From: Ptiloglossa arizonensis
Lineage: Eukaryota > Arthropoda > Insecta > Hymenoptera > Colletidae
Assembly: GCF_051014685.1 (NCBI RefSeq)
Contig: NW_027478420.1
Location: 930,001-994,000, forward strand
Length of the DNA stretch: 64,000 bases
Direction of reading: 5' to 3'
The first letter of the stretch is position 1; the number at the start of each line of letters is the position of its first letter. Under the pieces are notes generated by a model that was given only the letters and a program-made list of their open reading frames with translations, was not told the DNA's origin and made no database searches. This document shows positions 13,885 through 29,163 of this stretch, in pieces. Made by a program: the position numbers and the translations under genes.

Positions 13885-16499
13885 CATATAACGTATAACC
13901 TATGACGTATAACGTATAACGTATAACGTATAACGTATAACGTATAACGTATAACATGTAATGTATAACGTATAACGTATAATGTGTAACGTATAACGTA
14001 TAACGTATAACGTATAACGTATAACGTGTAACGGATAACGTATAACGAATAACGTAAAACGTATAACGCATGACGTATAAAGTATAACGTATAATGTATA
14101 ACGTATAACGTATAACGTATAACGTATAACGTATAACGTATAACGTATAACGTATAACGTATAACGTATAACGTATAACGTATAACGTATAACGTATAAC
14201 GTATAACGTATAACGTATAACGTATAACGTATAACATGTAATGTATAACGTATAACGTATAATGTATAACGTATAACGTATAACGTATAACGTATAACGT
14301 ACAACGTATAACGTATCACGTATAACGTATTACGAATAACGTATAACGTATAACGTATAACGTATAACGTAACACCTATAACGTATAACGTATGACGTAT
14401 AACGTATAACGTATAACGTATAACGTATTACGTATGACGTATAACGTATAACATATAACGTATAACCTATGACGTATAACGTATAACGTATAACGTATAA
14501 CGTATAACGTATAAGATGTAATGTATAACGTATAACGTATAATGTGTAACGTATAACGTATAACGTATAACGTACAACGTATAACGTATCACGTATAACG
14601 TATTACGAATAACGTATAACGTATAACGTATAACGTAACACCTATAACGTATAAAGTATAACGTATAGCGTACAACGTATAACGTATAACGTATATCGTA
14701 TAACGTATAACGTATAACGTGTAACGTATAACGTATAACATGTAATGTATAACGTATAACGTATAACGAATAACGTATAACGTATAACGTATAACGTACA
14801 ACGTATAACGTATAACGTATAACGTATAACGTATAACGTATAACGTATAACGTATAACGTATAACGTATAACGTATAACGTATAACGTATAACGTATAAC
14901 GTATAACGTATAAAGTATCACGTACAACGTACAACGTACAACGTATAACGTATAACGTATAACGTATAACGTATAACGTATAACGTATAACGTATAACGT
15001 ATAACGTATAACGTATAACGTATAACGTATAACGTATAACGTATAACGTATAACGTATAACGTATAACGTATAACGTATAACGTATAACGTATAACGTAC
15101 AACGTATAACGTATCACGTATGACGTATTACGAATGACGTATAACGTATGACGTATAACGTATAACGTATAACGTATAACGTATAACGTATAACGTATAT
15201 CGTATAACGTATAACGTATAACGTATCACGTATAACGTATCACGAATAACGTATAACGTATAACGTATAACGTATAACGTATAACGTAACACCTATAACG
15301 TATAACGTATGACGTATAACGTATAACGTATAACGTATATCGTATTACGTATAACGTATAACGTATAACATATAACGTATAACCTATGACGTATAACGTA
15401 TAACGTATAACGTATAACGTATAACGTATAACATGTAATGTATAACGTATAACGTATAATGTGTAACGTATAACGTATAACGTATAACGTATAACGTATA
15501 ACGTATAACGTATAACGTATAACGTAAAACATGTAATGTATAACGTATAACGTATAACGAATAACGTATAACGTATAACGTATAACGTATAACGTATAAC
15601 GTATAACATGTAATGTATAACGTATAACGTATAACGTATAACGAATAACGTATAACGTATAACGTATAACGTACAACGTATAACGTATAACGTACAACGT
15701 ACAACGTACAACGTATAACGTATAACGTATAACGAATAACGTATAACGTATAACGTATAACGTATAACATGTAACGGATAACGTATAACGAATAACGTAA
15801 AACGTATAACGCATGACGTATAACGTATAACGTATAACGTATAACGTATAACGTATAACGTATAACGTATAACGTATAACGTATAACGTATAACGTATAA
15901 CGTATAACGTATAACGTATAACGTACAACGTATAACGTATAACGTATAACATGTAATGTATAACGTATAACGTATAACGAATAACGTATAACGTATAACG
16001 TATAACGTATAACGTATAACGTATAACGTATAACGTATAACGTATAACGTATAACGTATAACGTATAACGTACAACGTACAACGTACAACGTATAACGTA
16101 TAACGTATAACGTATAACGTATAACATGTAATGTATAACGTATAACGTATAACGAATAACGTATAACGTATAACGTATAACGTATAACGTAACACCTATA
16201 ACGTATAACGTATGACGTATAACGTATAACGTATAACGTATAACCTATTACGTATAACGTATAACGTATAACATATAACGTATAACCTATGACGTATAAC
16301 GTATAACGTATAACGTATAACGTATAACGTATAACGTATAACGTATAACGTATAACGTATAACGTATAACGTATAACGTATAACGTATAACGTATAACGT
16401 ATAACGTATAACGTATAACGTATAACGTATAACGTATAACGTATAACGTATAACGTATAACGTATAACGTATAACGTATAACGTACAACGTATAACGTA

Positions 16500-17112
16500 T
16501 CACGTATGACGTATTACGAATGACGTATAACGTATGACGTATAACGTATAACGTATAACGTATAACGTATAACGTATAGCGTACAACGTATAACGTATAA
16601 CGTATATCGTATAACGTATAACGTATAACGTGTAACGTATAACGTATAACATGTAATGTATAACGTATAACGTATAACGAATAACGTATAACGTATAACG
16701 TCTAACGTATAAAGTATAACGTACAACGTACAACGTACAACGTATAACGTATAACGTATAACGTATAACGTATAACGTATAACGTATAACGTATAACGTA
16801 TAACGTATAACGTATAACGTATAACGTATAACGTATAACGTATAACGTATAACGTATAACGTATAACGTATAACGTATAACGTATAACGTATAACGTATA
16901 ACGTACAACGTATAACGTATCACGTATGACGTATTACGTATGACGTATAACGTATAACGTATAACGTATAACGTATAACGTATAACGTATAACGTATTAC
17001 GTATAACGTATAACGTATAACGTATAACATGTAATGTATAACGTATAACGTATAATGTATAACGTATAACGTATAACGTATAACGTATAACGTACAACGT
17101 ATAACGTATCAC
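16500..17112. repeat. Y block, copy 1 (613 bp)
   Basis: The variant order includes cgtatga, cgtatta, cgaatga, cgtatag, cgtatat, acatgtaatg, cgaataa, cgtctaa at 16699, agtataa and three cgtacaa units. The same block recurs at 30554-31166 and 32640-33252. In all three the next X block (or its start) begins 753 bp after the Y start. Confidence 0.88.
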
Positions 17113-17252
17113 GTATAACGTATTACGAATAACGTATAACGTATAACGTATAACGTAACACCTATAACGTATAACGTATGACGTATAACGTATAACGTAT
17201 AACGTATAACGTATTACGTATAACGTATAACGTATAACATATAACGTATAAC

Positions 17253-17917
17253 CTATGACGTATAACGTATAACGTATAACGTATAACGTATAACGTATAA
17301 CATGTAATGTATAACGTATAACGTATAATGTGTAACGTATAACGTATAACGTATAACGTACAACGTATAACGTATCACGTATAACGTATTACGAATAACG
17401 TATAACGTATAACGTATAACGTAACACCTATAACGTATAAAGTATAACGTATAGCGTACAACGTATAACGTATAACGTATATCGTATAACGTATAACGTA
17501 TAACGTGTAACGTATAACGTATAACATGTAATGTATAACGTATAACGTATAACGAATAACGTATAACGTATAACGTATAACGTACAACGTATAACGTATA
17601 ACGTATAACGTATAACGTATAACGTATAACGTATAACGTATAACGTATAACGTATAACGTATAACGTATAACGTATAACGTATAACGTCTAACGTATAAA
17701 GTATAACGTACAACGTACAACGTACAACGTATAACGTATAACGTATAACGTATAACGTATAACGTATAACGTATAACGTATAACGTATAACGTATAACGT
17801 ATAACGTATAACGTATAACGTATAACGTATAACGTATAACGTATAACGTATAACGTATAACGTATAACGTATAACGTATAACGTATAACGTATAACGTAC
17901 AACGTATAACGTATCAC
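17253..17917. repeat. X block, copy 1 (665 bp)
   Basis: Five full copies of exactly 665 bp (also at 29417, 31307, 36998 and 39126) show the same variants in the same order, and their conceptual frame-by-frame readings are identical. Landmarks are acatgtaatg with taatgtgtaacg, gtaacacct, agtataa, cgtatag, cgtatat, a second acatgtaatg with cgaataa, cgtctaa and three cgtacaa units. Confidence 0.9.
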
Positions 17918-18392
17918 GTATGACGTATTACGAATGACGTATAACGTATGACGTATAACGTATAACGTATAACGTATAACGTATAACGTATAACGTATAA
18001 CGTATAACGTATAACGTATAACGTATAACGTATCACGTATAACGTATCACGAATAACGTATAACGTATAACGTATAACGTATAACGTAACACCTATAACG
18101 TATAACGTATGACGTATAACGTATAACGTATAACGTATAACGTATAACGTATAACGTGTAACGGATAACGTATAACGAATAACGTAAAACGTATAACGCA
18201 TGACGTATAACGTATAACGTATAACGTATAACGTATAACGTATAACGTATAACGTATAACGTATAACGTATAACGTATAACGTATAACGTATAACGTATA
18301 ACGTATAACGTATAACGTATAACGTATAACGTATAACGTATAACGTATATCGTATAACGTATAACGTATAACGTATAACGTATAACGTATAA

Positions 18393-18721
18393 CGTACAAC
18401 GTATAACGTACGACGTATAACGTACAACGTATAACGTACAACGTATAACGTACAACGTATAACGTAGAACGTATAACGTATAACGTATAACGTATAACGT
18501 ATAACGTATATCGTATAACATGTAATGTATAACGTATAACGAATAACGTATAACGTATAACGTATAACGTATAACGTATAACGTATAACGTATAACGTAT
18601 AACGTATAACGTATAACGTATAACGTATATCGTATAACGTATAACGTATAACGTACAACGTATAACGTACAACGTATAACGTACAACGTATAACGTACAA
18701 CGTATAACGTACAACGTATAA
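18393..18721. repeat. Two 14-bp dimer arrays (18393-18462 and 18652-18721)
   Basis: Each has five cgtacaacgtataa copies ending in a cgtagaa unit (18463 and 18722). In the first the second copy is cgtacga at 18407. Equivalents lie at 26579 and 26831 (C2), and at 34190 and 34442 (C3). Confidence 0.94.
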
Positions 18722-20443
18722 CGTAGAACGTATAACGTATAACGTATAACGTATAACGTATAACGTATAACGTGTAACGGATAACGTATAACGAATAACG
18801 TAAAACGTATAACTCATGACGTATAACGTATAACGTATAATGTATAACGTATAACGTATAACCTATGACGTATAACGTATAACGTATAACGTATAACGTA
18901 TAACGTATAACATGTAATGTATAACGTATAACGTATAATGTGTAACGTATAACGTATAACGTATAACGTACAACGTATAACGTATCACGTATAACGTATT
19001 ACGAATAACGTATAACGTATAACGTATAACGTAACACCTATAACGTATAAAGTATAACGTATAGCGTACAACGTATAACGTATAACGTATAACGTATAAC
19101 GTATAACGTATAACGTATAACGTATAACGTATAACGTATATCGTATAACGTACAACGTACAACGTACAACGTATAACGTATAACGTATAACGTATAACGT
19201 ATAACGTATAACGTATAACGTATAACGTATAACGTGTAACGTGTAACGGATAACGTATAACGAATAACGTAAAACGTATAACGCATGACGTATAACGTAT
19301 AACGTATAACGTATAACGTATAACGTATAACGAATAACGTATAACGTATAACGTATAACGTATAACATGTAACGGATAACGTATAACGAATAACGTAAAA
19401 CGTATAACGCATGACGTATAACGTATAACGTATAACGTATAACGTATAACGTATAACGTATAACGTATAACGTATAACGTATAACGTATAACGTATAACG
19501 TATAACGTATAACGTATAACGTACAACGTATAACGTATAACGTATAACATGTAATGTATAACGTATAACGTATAACGAATAACGTATAACGTATAACGTA
19601 TAACGTATAACGTATAACGTATAACGTATAACGTATAACGTATAACGTATAACGTATAACGTATAACGTATAACGTACAACGTACAACGTACAACGTATA
19701 ACGTATAACGTATAACGTATAACGTATAACATGTAATGTATAACGTATAACGTATAACGAATAACGTATAACGTATAACGTATAACGTACAACGTATAAC
19801 GTATAACGTATAACGTATAACGTATAACGTATAACGTATAACGTATAACGTATAACGTATAACGTATAACGTATAACGTATAACGTATAACGTATAACGT
19901 ATAACGTATATCGTATAACGTATAACGTATAACGTATAACGTATAACGTATAACGTATAACGTATAACGTATAACGTATAACGTATAACGTACAACGTAC
20001 AACGTACAACGTATAACGTATAACGTATAACGTATAACGTATAACGTATAACGTATAACGTATAACGTATAACGTGTAACGGATAACGTATAACGAATAA
20101 CGTAAAACGTATAACGCATGACGTATAACGTATAACGTATAACGTATAACGTATAACGTATAACGTATAACGTATAACGTATAACGTATAACGTATAACG
20201 TATAACGTATAACGTATAACGTATAACGTATAACGTATAACGTATAACGTATAACGTATAACGTATAACGTATAACGTATATCGTATAACATGTAATGTA
20301 TAACGTATAACGAATAACGTATAACGTATAACGTATAACGTATAACGTATAACGTATAACGTATAACGTATAACGTATAACGTATAACGTATAACGTATA
20401 TCGTATAACGTATAACGTATATCGTATAACGTATAACGTATAA

Positions 20444-20513
20444 CGTACAACGTATAACGTACAACGTATAACGTACAACGTATAACGTACAACGTATAAC
20501 GTACAACGTATAA
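20444..20513. repeat. 14-bp dimer array cgtacaacgtataa x5
   Basis: cgtacaa units start at 20444, 20458, 20472, 20486 and 20500, and cgtagaa follows at 20514. Equivalents are at 28644 and 36234. Confidence 0.95.
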
Positions 20514-21018
20514 CGTAGAACGTATAACGTATAACGTATAACGTATAACGTATAACGTATAACGTATAACGTATAACGTATAACGTATAACGTATAACGT
20601 ATAACGTATAACGTATAACGTATAACGTATAACGTATAACGTATAACGTATAACGCACATCGTATAACGTATAACATATAACGAATAACGTAAAACGCAT
20701 AACGTATAACGTATAACGTATAACGTATAACGTATAACGTATAACGTATAACGTATAACGTATAACGTATAACGTATAACGTATAACGTGTAACGGATAA
20801 CGTATAACGAATAACGTAAAACGTATAACTCATGACGTATAACGTATAACGTATAATGTATAACGTATAACGTATAACGTATAACGTATAACGTATAACG
20901 TATAACGTATAACGTATAACGTATAACGAATAACGTATAACGTATAACGTATAACGTATAACGTATAACGTATAACGTATAACGTATAACGTATAACGTA
21001 TAACGTATAACGTATAAC

Positions 21019-21053
21019 GCATAACGTATAACGCATAACGTATAACGCATAAC
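21019..21053. repeat. 14-bp dimer run of cgcataa-cgtataa, A3 copy
   Basis: cgcataa units start at 21019, 21033 and 21047. Confidence 0.95.
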
Positions 21054-21199
21054 GTATAACGTATAACATGTAATGTATAACGTATAACGTATATCGAATA
21101 ACGTATAACGTATAACGTATAACGTATAACGTATAACGTATAACGTATAACGTATAACGTATAACGTATAACGTATAACGTATAACGTATAACGTATAA

Positions 21200-21759
21200 C
21201 GCATAACGTATAACGTATAACGTATAACGTGTAACGTATAACGTATAACGTATAACATGTAATGTATAACGTATAACGTATAATGTGTAACGTATAACGT
21301 ATAACGTATAACATGTAATGTATAACGTATAACGTATAATGTGTAACGTATAACGTATAACGTATAACGTACAACGTATAACGTATCACGTATAACGTAT
21401 TACGAATAACGTATAACGTATAACGTATAACGTAACACCTATAACGTATAGAGTATAACGTATAGCGTACAACGTATAACGCATAACGTATAACGTATAA
21501 CGTATAACGTGTAACGTATAACGTATAACGTATAACATGTAATGTATAACGTATAACGTATAATGTGTAACGTATAACGTATAACGTATAACATGTAATG
21601 TATAACGTATAACGTATAATGTGTAACGTATAACGTATAACGTATAACGTACAACGTATAACGTATCACGTATAACGTATTACGAATAACGTATAACGTA
21701 TAACGTATAACGTAACACCTATAACGTATAGAGTATAACGTATAGCGTACAACGTATAA
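21200..21759. repeat. 280-bp tandem pair, A3 copy
   Basis: The halves start at the cgcataa units at 21200 and 21480, with the same internal variant order as the A1 and A2 pairs. Confidence 0.93.
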
Positions 21760-23341
21760 CGTATAACGTATATCGTATAACGTATAACGTATAACGTGTA
21801 ACGTATAACGTATAACGTATAACGCATAACGTATAACGTATAACGTATAACGTATAAAGTATAACGTATAACGTATAACGTATAACGTATAACGTATAAC
21901 GTATAACGTATAACGTATAACATGTAATGTATAACGTATAACGTATAACGAATAACGTATAACGTATAACGTATAACGTACAACGTATAACGTATAACGT
22001 ATAACGTATAACGTATAACGTATAACGTATAACGTATAACGTATAACGTATAACGTATAACGTATAACGTATAACGTACAAAGTACAACGTACAACGTAC
22101 AACGTACAACGTACAACGTACAACGTATAACGTATAACGTATAACGTATAACGTATAACGTATAACGTACAACGTATAACGTATAACGTATAACGTATAA
22201 CGTATAACGTATAACGTATAACGTATAACGTATAACGTATAACGTATAACGTATAACGTATAACGTATAACGTACAACGTATAACGTATCGCGTATAACG
22301 TATTACGAATGACGTATAACGTATGACGTATAACGTATAACGTATAACGTATAACGTATAACGTATAACGTATAACGTATAACGTAAAACATGCAATGTA
22401 TAACGTATAACGTATAACGAATAACGTATAACGTATAACGTATAACGTATAACGTACAACGTATAACGTATAACGTATAACGTATAACGTATAACGTATA
22501 ACGTATAACGTATAACGTACAACGTATAACGTATCACGTATAACGTATTACGAATGACGTATAACGTATGACCTATAACGTATAACGTATAACGTATAAC
22601 GTATAACGTATAACGTATAACGTATAACGTATAACGTATAACGTATAACGTATAACGTATAACGTAAAACATGTAATGTATAACGTATAACGTATAACGA
22701 ATAACGTATAACGTATAACGTATAACGTATAACGTACAACGTATAACGTATAACGTATCACGTATAACGTATTACGAATAACGTATAACGTATAACGTAT
22801 AACGTATAACGTAACACTTATAACGTATAACGTATGACGTATAACGTATAACGTATAACGTATAACGTATTACGTATAACGTATAACGTATAACGTATAA
22901 CATGTAATGTATAACGTATAACGTATAACGAATAACATATAACGTATAACGTATAACGTACAACGTATAACGTATAACGTATAACGTATAACGTATAACG
23001 TATAACGTATAACGTATAACGTATAACGTATAACGTATAACGTATAACATGTAATGTATAACGTATAACGTATAATGTGTAACGTATAACGTATAACGTA
23101 TAACGTATAACGTATAACGTAACACCTATAACGTATAACGTATGACGTATAACGTATAACGTATAACGTATAACGTATTACGTATAACGTATAACGTATA
23201 ACGTATAACGTATAACGTATAACGTATAACGTATAACGTATAACGTATAACGTATAACGTATAACGTATAACTCATAACGTATAACGTATAACGTATAAC
23301 GTATAACGTATAACGAATAACGTATAACGTATAACGTATAA

Positions 23342-23350
23342 CGTATAATC
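23342..23350. repeat. Length-variant 9-bp unit cgtataatc (A3)
   Basis: Counterpart of 2588 and 13321. It is the only phase break between 13885 and 26445. Confidence 0.95.
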
Positions 23351-26220
23351 CGTATAACCTATGACGTATAACGTATAACTTATAACGTATAACGTATAAC
23401 GTATAACGTACAACGTATAACGTATCACGTATAACGTATTACGAATAACGTATAACGTATGACGTATAACGTATAACGTATAACGTATAACGTATAACGT
23501 GTAACGGATAACGTATAACGAATAACGTAAAACGTATAACGCATGACGTATAACGTATAACGTATAATGTATAACGTATAACGTATAACGTATAACGTAT
23601 AACGTATAACGTATAACGTATAACGTATAACGAATAACGTATAACGTATAACGTATAACGTATAACGTATAACGTATAACGTATAACGTATAACATGTAA
23701 TGTATAACGTATAACGTATAATGTATAACGTATAACGTATAACGTATAACGTACAACGTATAACGTATCACGTATAACGAATTACGAATAACGTATAACG
23801 TATAACGTATAACGTATAACGTAACACCTATAACGTATAACGTATGACGTATAACGTATAACGTATAACGTATAACGTATTACGTATAACGTATAACGTA
23901 TAACATATAACGTATAACCTATGACGTATAACGTATAACGTATAACGTATAACGTATAACGTATAACGTATAACATGTAATGTATAACGTATAACGTATA
24001 ATGTGTAACGTATAACGTATAACGTATAACGTATAACGTATAACGTGTAACGGATAACGTATAACGAATAACGTAAAACGTATAACGCATGACGTATAAA
24101 GTATAACGTATAATGTATAACGTATAACGTATAACGTATAACGTATAACGTATAACGTATAACGTATAACGTATAACGTATAACGTATAACGTATAACGT
24201 ATAACGTATAACGTATAACGTATAACGTATAACGTATAACGTATAACGTATAACATGTAATGTATAACGTATAACGTATAATGTATAACGTATAACGTAT
24301 AACGTATAACGTATAACGTACAACGTATAACGTATCACGTATAACGTATTACGAATAACGTATAACGTATAACGTATAACGTATAACGTAACACCTATAA
24401 CGTATAACGTATGACGTATAACGTATAACGTATAACGTATAACGTATTACGTATGACGTATAACGTATAACATATAACGTATAACCTATGACGTATAACG
24501 TATAACGTATAACGTATAACGTATAACGTATAACATGTAATGTATAACGTATAACGTATAATGTGTAACGTATAACGTATAACGTATAACGTACAACGTA
24601 TAACGTATCACGTATAACGTATTACGAATAACGTATAACGTATAACGTATAACGTAACACCTATAACGTATAAAGTATAACGTATAGCGTACAACGTATA
24701 ACGTATAACGTATATCGTATAACGTATAACGTATAACGTGTAACGTATATCGTATAACATGTAATGTATAACGTATAACGTATAACGAATAACGTATAAC
24801 GTATAACGTATAACGTACAACGTATAACGTATAACGTATAACGTATAACGTATAACGTATAACGTATAACGTATAACGTATAACGTATAACGTATAACGT
24901 ATAACGTATAACGTATAACGTATAACGTATAAAGTATCACGTACAACGTACAACGTACAACGTATAACGTATAACGTATAACGTATAACGTATAACGTAT
25001 AACGTATAACGTATAACGTATAACGTATAACGTATAACGTATAACGTATAACGTATAACGTATAACGTATAACGTATAACGTATAACGTATAACGTATAA
25101 CGTATAACGTATAACGTATAACGTATAACGTATAACGTACAACGTATAACGTATCACGTATGACGTATTACGAATGACGTATAACGTATGACGTATAACG
25201 TATAACGTATAACGTATAACGTATAACGTATAACGTATATCGTATAACGTATAACGTATAACGTATCACGTATAACGTATCACGAATAACGTATAACGTA
25301 TAACGTATAACGTATAACGTAACACCTATAACGTATAACGTATGACGTATAACGTATAACGTATAACGTATATCGTATTACGTATAACGTATAACGTATA
25401 ACATATAACGTATAACCTATGACGTATAACGTATAACGTATAACGTATAACGTATAACGTATAACATGTAATGTATAACGTATAACGTATAATGTGTAAC
25501 GTATAACGTATAACGTATAACGTATAACGTATAACGTATAACGTATAACGTATAACGTAAAACATGTAATGTATAACGTATAACGTATAACGAATAACGT
25601 ATAACGTATAACGTATAACGTATAACGTATAACGTATAACATGTAATGTATAACGTATAACGTATAACGAATAACGTATAACGTATAACGTATAACGTAC
25701 AACGTATAACGTATAACGTACAACGTACAACGTACAACGTATAACGTATAACGTATAACGAATAACGTATAACGTATAACGTATAACGTATAACATGTAA
25801 CGGATAACGTATAACGAATAACGTAAAACGTATAACGCATGACGTATAACGTATAACGTATAACGTATAACGTATAACGTATAACGTATAACGTATAACG
25901 TATAACGTATAACGTATAACGTATAACGTATAACGTATAACGTATAACGTACAACGTATAACGTATAACGTATAACATGTAATGTATAACGTATAACGTA
26001 TAACGAATAACGTATAACGTATAACGTATAACGTATAACGTATAACGTATAACGTATAACGTATAACGTATAACGTATAACGTATAACGTATAACGTACA
26101 ACGTACAACGTACAACGTATAACGTATAACGTATAACGTATAACGTATAACATGTAATGTATAACGTATAACGTATAACGAATAACGTATAACGTATAAC
26201 GTATAACGTATAACGTATAA

Positions 26221-29163
26221 CGTACAACGTATAACGTATAACGTATAACGTATAACGTATAACGTATAACGTATAACGTATAACGTATAACGTATAACGT
26301 ATAACGTATAACGTATAACGTATAACGTATAACGTATAACGTATAACGTATAACGTATAACGTATAACGTATAACGTATAACGTATAACGTATAACGTAT
26401 AACGTATAACGTATAACGTATATCGTATAACATGTAATGTATAACGTTATAACGAATAACGTATAACGTATAACGTATAACGTATAACGTATAACGTATA
26501 ACGTATAACGTATAACGTATAACGTATAACGTATATCGTATAACGTATAACGTATAACGTATAACGTATAACGTATAACGTACAACGTATAACGTACAAC
26601 GTATAACGTACAACGTATAACGTACAACGTATAACGTACAACGTATAACGTAGAACGTATAACGTATAACGTATAACGTATAACGTATAACGTATATCGT
26701 ATAACATGTAATGTATAACGTATAACGAATAACGTATAACGTATAACGTATAACGTATAACGTATAACGTATAACGTATAACGTATAACGTATAACGTAT
26801 AACGTATATCGTATAACGTATAACGTATAACGTACAACGTATAACGTAAAACGTATAACGTACAACGTATAACGTACAACGTATAACGTACAACGTATAA
26901 CGTAGAACGTATAACGTATAACGTATAACGTATAACGTATAACGTATAACGTGTAACGGATAACGTATAACGAATAACGTAAAACGTATAACTCATGACG
27001 TATAACGTATAACGTATAATGTATAAACGTATAACGTATAACCTATGACGTATAACGTATAACGTATAACGTATAACGTATAACGTATAACATGTAATGT
27101 ATAACGTATAACGTATAATGTGTAACGTATAACGTATAACGTATAACGTACAACGTATAACGTATCACGTATAACGTATTACGAATAACGTATAACGTAT
27201 AACGTATAACGTAACACCTATAACGTATAAAGTATAACGTATAGCGTACAACGTATAACGTATAACGTATAACGTATAACGTATAACGTATAACGTATAA
27301 CGTATAACGTATAACGTATAACGTATAACGTACAACGTACAACGTACAACGTATAACGTATAACGTATAACGTATAACGTATAACGTATAACGTATAACG
27401 TATAACGTATAACGTGTAACGGATAACGTATAACGAATAACGTAAAACGTATAAACGCATGACGTATAACGTATAACGTATAACGTATAACGTATAACGT
27501 ATAACGAATAACGTATAACGTATAACGTATAACGTATAACATGTAACGGATAACGTATAAAGAATAACGTAAAACGTATAACGCATGACGTATAACGTAT
27601 AACGTATAACGTATAACGTATAACGTATAACGGTATAAACGTATAACGTATAACGTATAACGTATAACGTATAACGTATAACGTATAACGTATAACGTAT
27701 AACGTATAACGTATAACGTACAACGTATAACGTATAACGTATAACATGTAATGTATAACGTATAACGTATAACGAATAACGTATAACGTATAACGTATAA
27801 CGTATAACGTATAACGTATAACGTATAACGTATAACGTATAACGTATAACGTATAACGTATAACGTATAACGTACAACGTACAACGTACAACGTATAACG
27901 TATAACGTATAACGTATAACGTATAACATGTAATGTATAACGTATAACGTATAACGAATAACGTATAAACGTATAACGTATAACGTACAACGTATAACGT
28001 ATAACGTATAACGTATAACGTATAACGTATAACGTATAACGTATAACGTATAACGTATAACGTATAACGTATAACGTATAACGTATAACGTATAACGTAT
28101 AACGTATAACGTATATCGTATAACGTATAACGTATAACGTATAACGTATAACGTATAACGTATAACGTATAACGTATAACGTATAAACGTATAACGTACA
28201 ACGTACAACGTACAACGTATAACGTATAACGTATAACGTATAACGTATAACGTATAACGTATAACGTATAACGTATAACGTGTAACGGATAACGTATAAC
28301 GAATAACGTAAAACGTATAACGCATGACGTATAACGTATAACGTATAACGTATAACGTATAACGTATAACGTATAACGTATAACGTATAACGTATAACGT
28401 ATAACGTATAACGTATAACGTATAACGTATAACGTATAACGTATAACGTATAACGTATAACGTATAACGTATAACGTATATCGTATAACATGTAATGTAT
28501 AACGTATAACGAATAACGTATAACGTATAACGTATAAACGTATAACGTATAACGTATAACGTATAACGTATAACGTATAACGTATAACGTATAACGTATA
28601 TCGTATAACGTATAACGTATATCGTATAACGTATAACGTATAACGTACAACGTATAACGTACAACGTATAACGTACAACGTATAACGTACAACGTATAAC
28701 GTACAACGTATAACGTAGAACGTATAACGTATAACGTATAACGTACAACGTATAACGTACAACGTATAACGTACAACGTATAACGTTACAACGTATAACG
28801 TACAACGTATAACGTAGAACGTATAACGTATAACGTATAACGTATAACGTATAACGTATAACGTATAACGTATAACGTATAACGTATAACGTATAACGTA
28901 TAACGTATAACGTATAACGTATAACGTATAACGTATAACGTATAACGTATAACGTATAACGTATAACGTATAACGTATAACGTGTAACGGATAACGTATA
29001 ACGAATAACGTAAAAACGTATAACTCATGACGTAATAACGTATAACGTATAATGTATAACGTATAACGTATAACGTATAACGTATAACGTATAACGTATA
29101 ACGTATAACGTATAACGTATAACGAATAACGTATAACGTATAACGTATAACGTATAACGTATA
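26221..29163. repeat. Segment C2, indel-rich partial copy of C1/C3
   Basis: Variant order follows C1 (26996 corresponds to 18817 and to 34607). Dimer arrays lie at 26579, 26831 and 28644, with a fourth, interrupted one from 28742. The cgcacat block found near 20655 and 36445 is missing here. Eleven units have odd length: 26445, 27020, 27448, 27631, 27962, 28180, 28531, 28784, 29009, 29031 and 29158. Ten are insertions, mostly one A or T. C1 and C3 show no phase breaks over the same stretch. Confidence 0.87.

Larger units (their letters stand above)
10757..16187. repeat. Higher-order segment A2
   Basis: A2 carries the A landmarks in order: cgcataa dimers at 11013, a 280-bp pair at 11195-11754, a seven-unit cgtacaa run at 12070, catgcaa near 12370, the 9-bp unit at 13321, and gtaacacct near 13099, 13805, 14369, 14635 and 15288. 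Only one 1.75-kb unit is present. It shares three derived variants with A3 and not A1: agtacaa at 12077, gtaacactt near 12786, and agtatca near 14913. It differs from both by a cluster of private indels at 12.2-13.9 kb. Homology to A3 ends near 16188. Confidence 0.9.
16188..20960. repeat. Segment C1
   Basis: C1 lies between A2 and A3, where A1 is followed by B. It holds one Y block (16500-17112), one X block (17253-17917), and then a region with five-copy dimer arrays at 18393, 18652 and 20444, cgtgtaacggataacg motifs, and a cgcacat unit near 20655. It is copied as C3 at 32.6-36.75 kb, at an offset of 16,140 bp falling to 15,797/15,790 bp after a 343-bp loss in C3. It is copied in part as C2 at 26.2-29.1 kb. 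There are no phase breaks and no genes. Confidence 0.88.
20961..26220. repeat. Higher-order segment A3
   Basis: A3 matches A2 at offsets of 10,005-10,041 bp. Landmarks are the cgcataa dimers at 21019, the 280-bp pair at 21200-21759, the cgtacaa run at 22075, catgcaa near 22390, the 9-bp unit at 23342, and gtaacacct near 23118, 23822, 24388, 24655 and 25318. It shares agtacaa, gtaacactt and agtatca with A2. It has none of the private A2 indels. Homology stops near 26220, where A2 has gtaacacct and A3 has cgtacaa. Confidence 0.9.

Noticed and set aside
16188..20960. A single fixed 10-kb higher-order unit covering the first 26 kb
   Set aside because: Between the A copies the filler differs (B versus C1 versus C2), so only the A part recurs at 10 kb.
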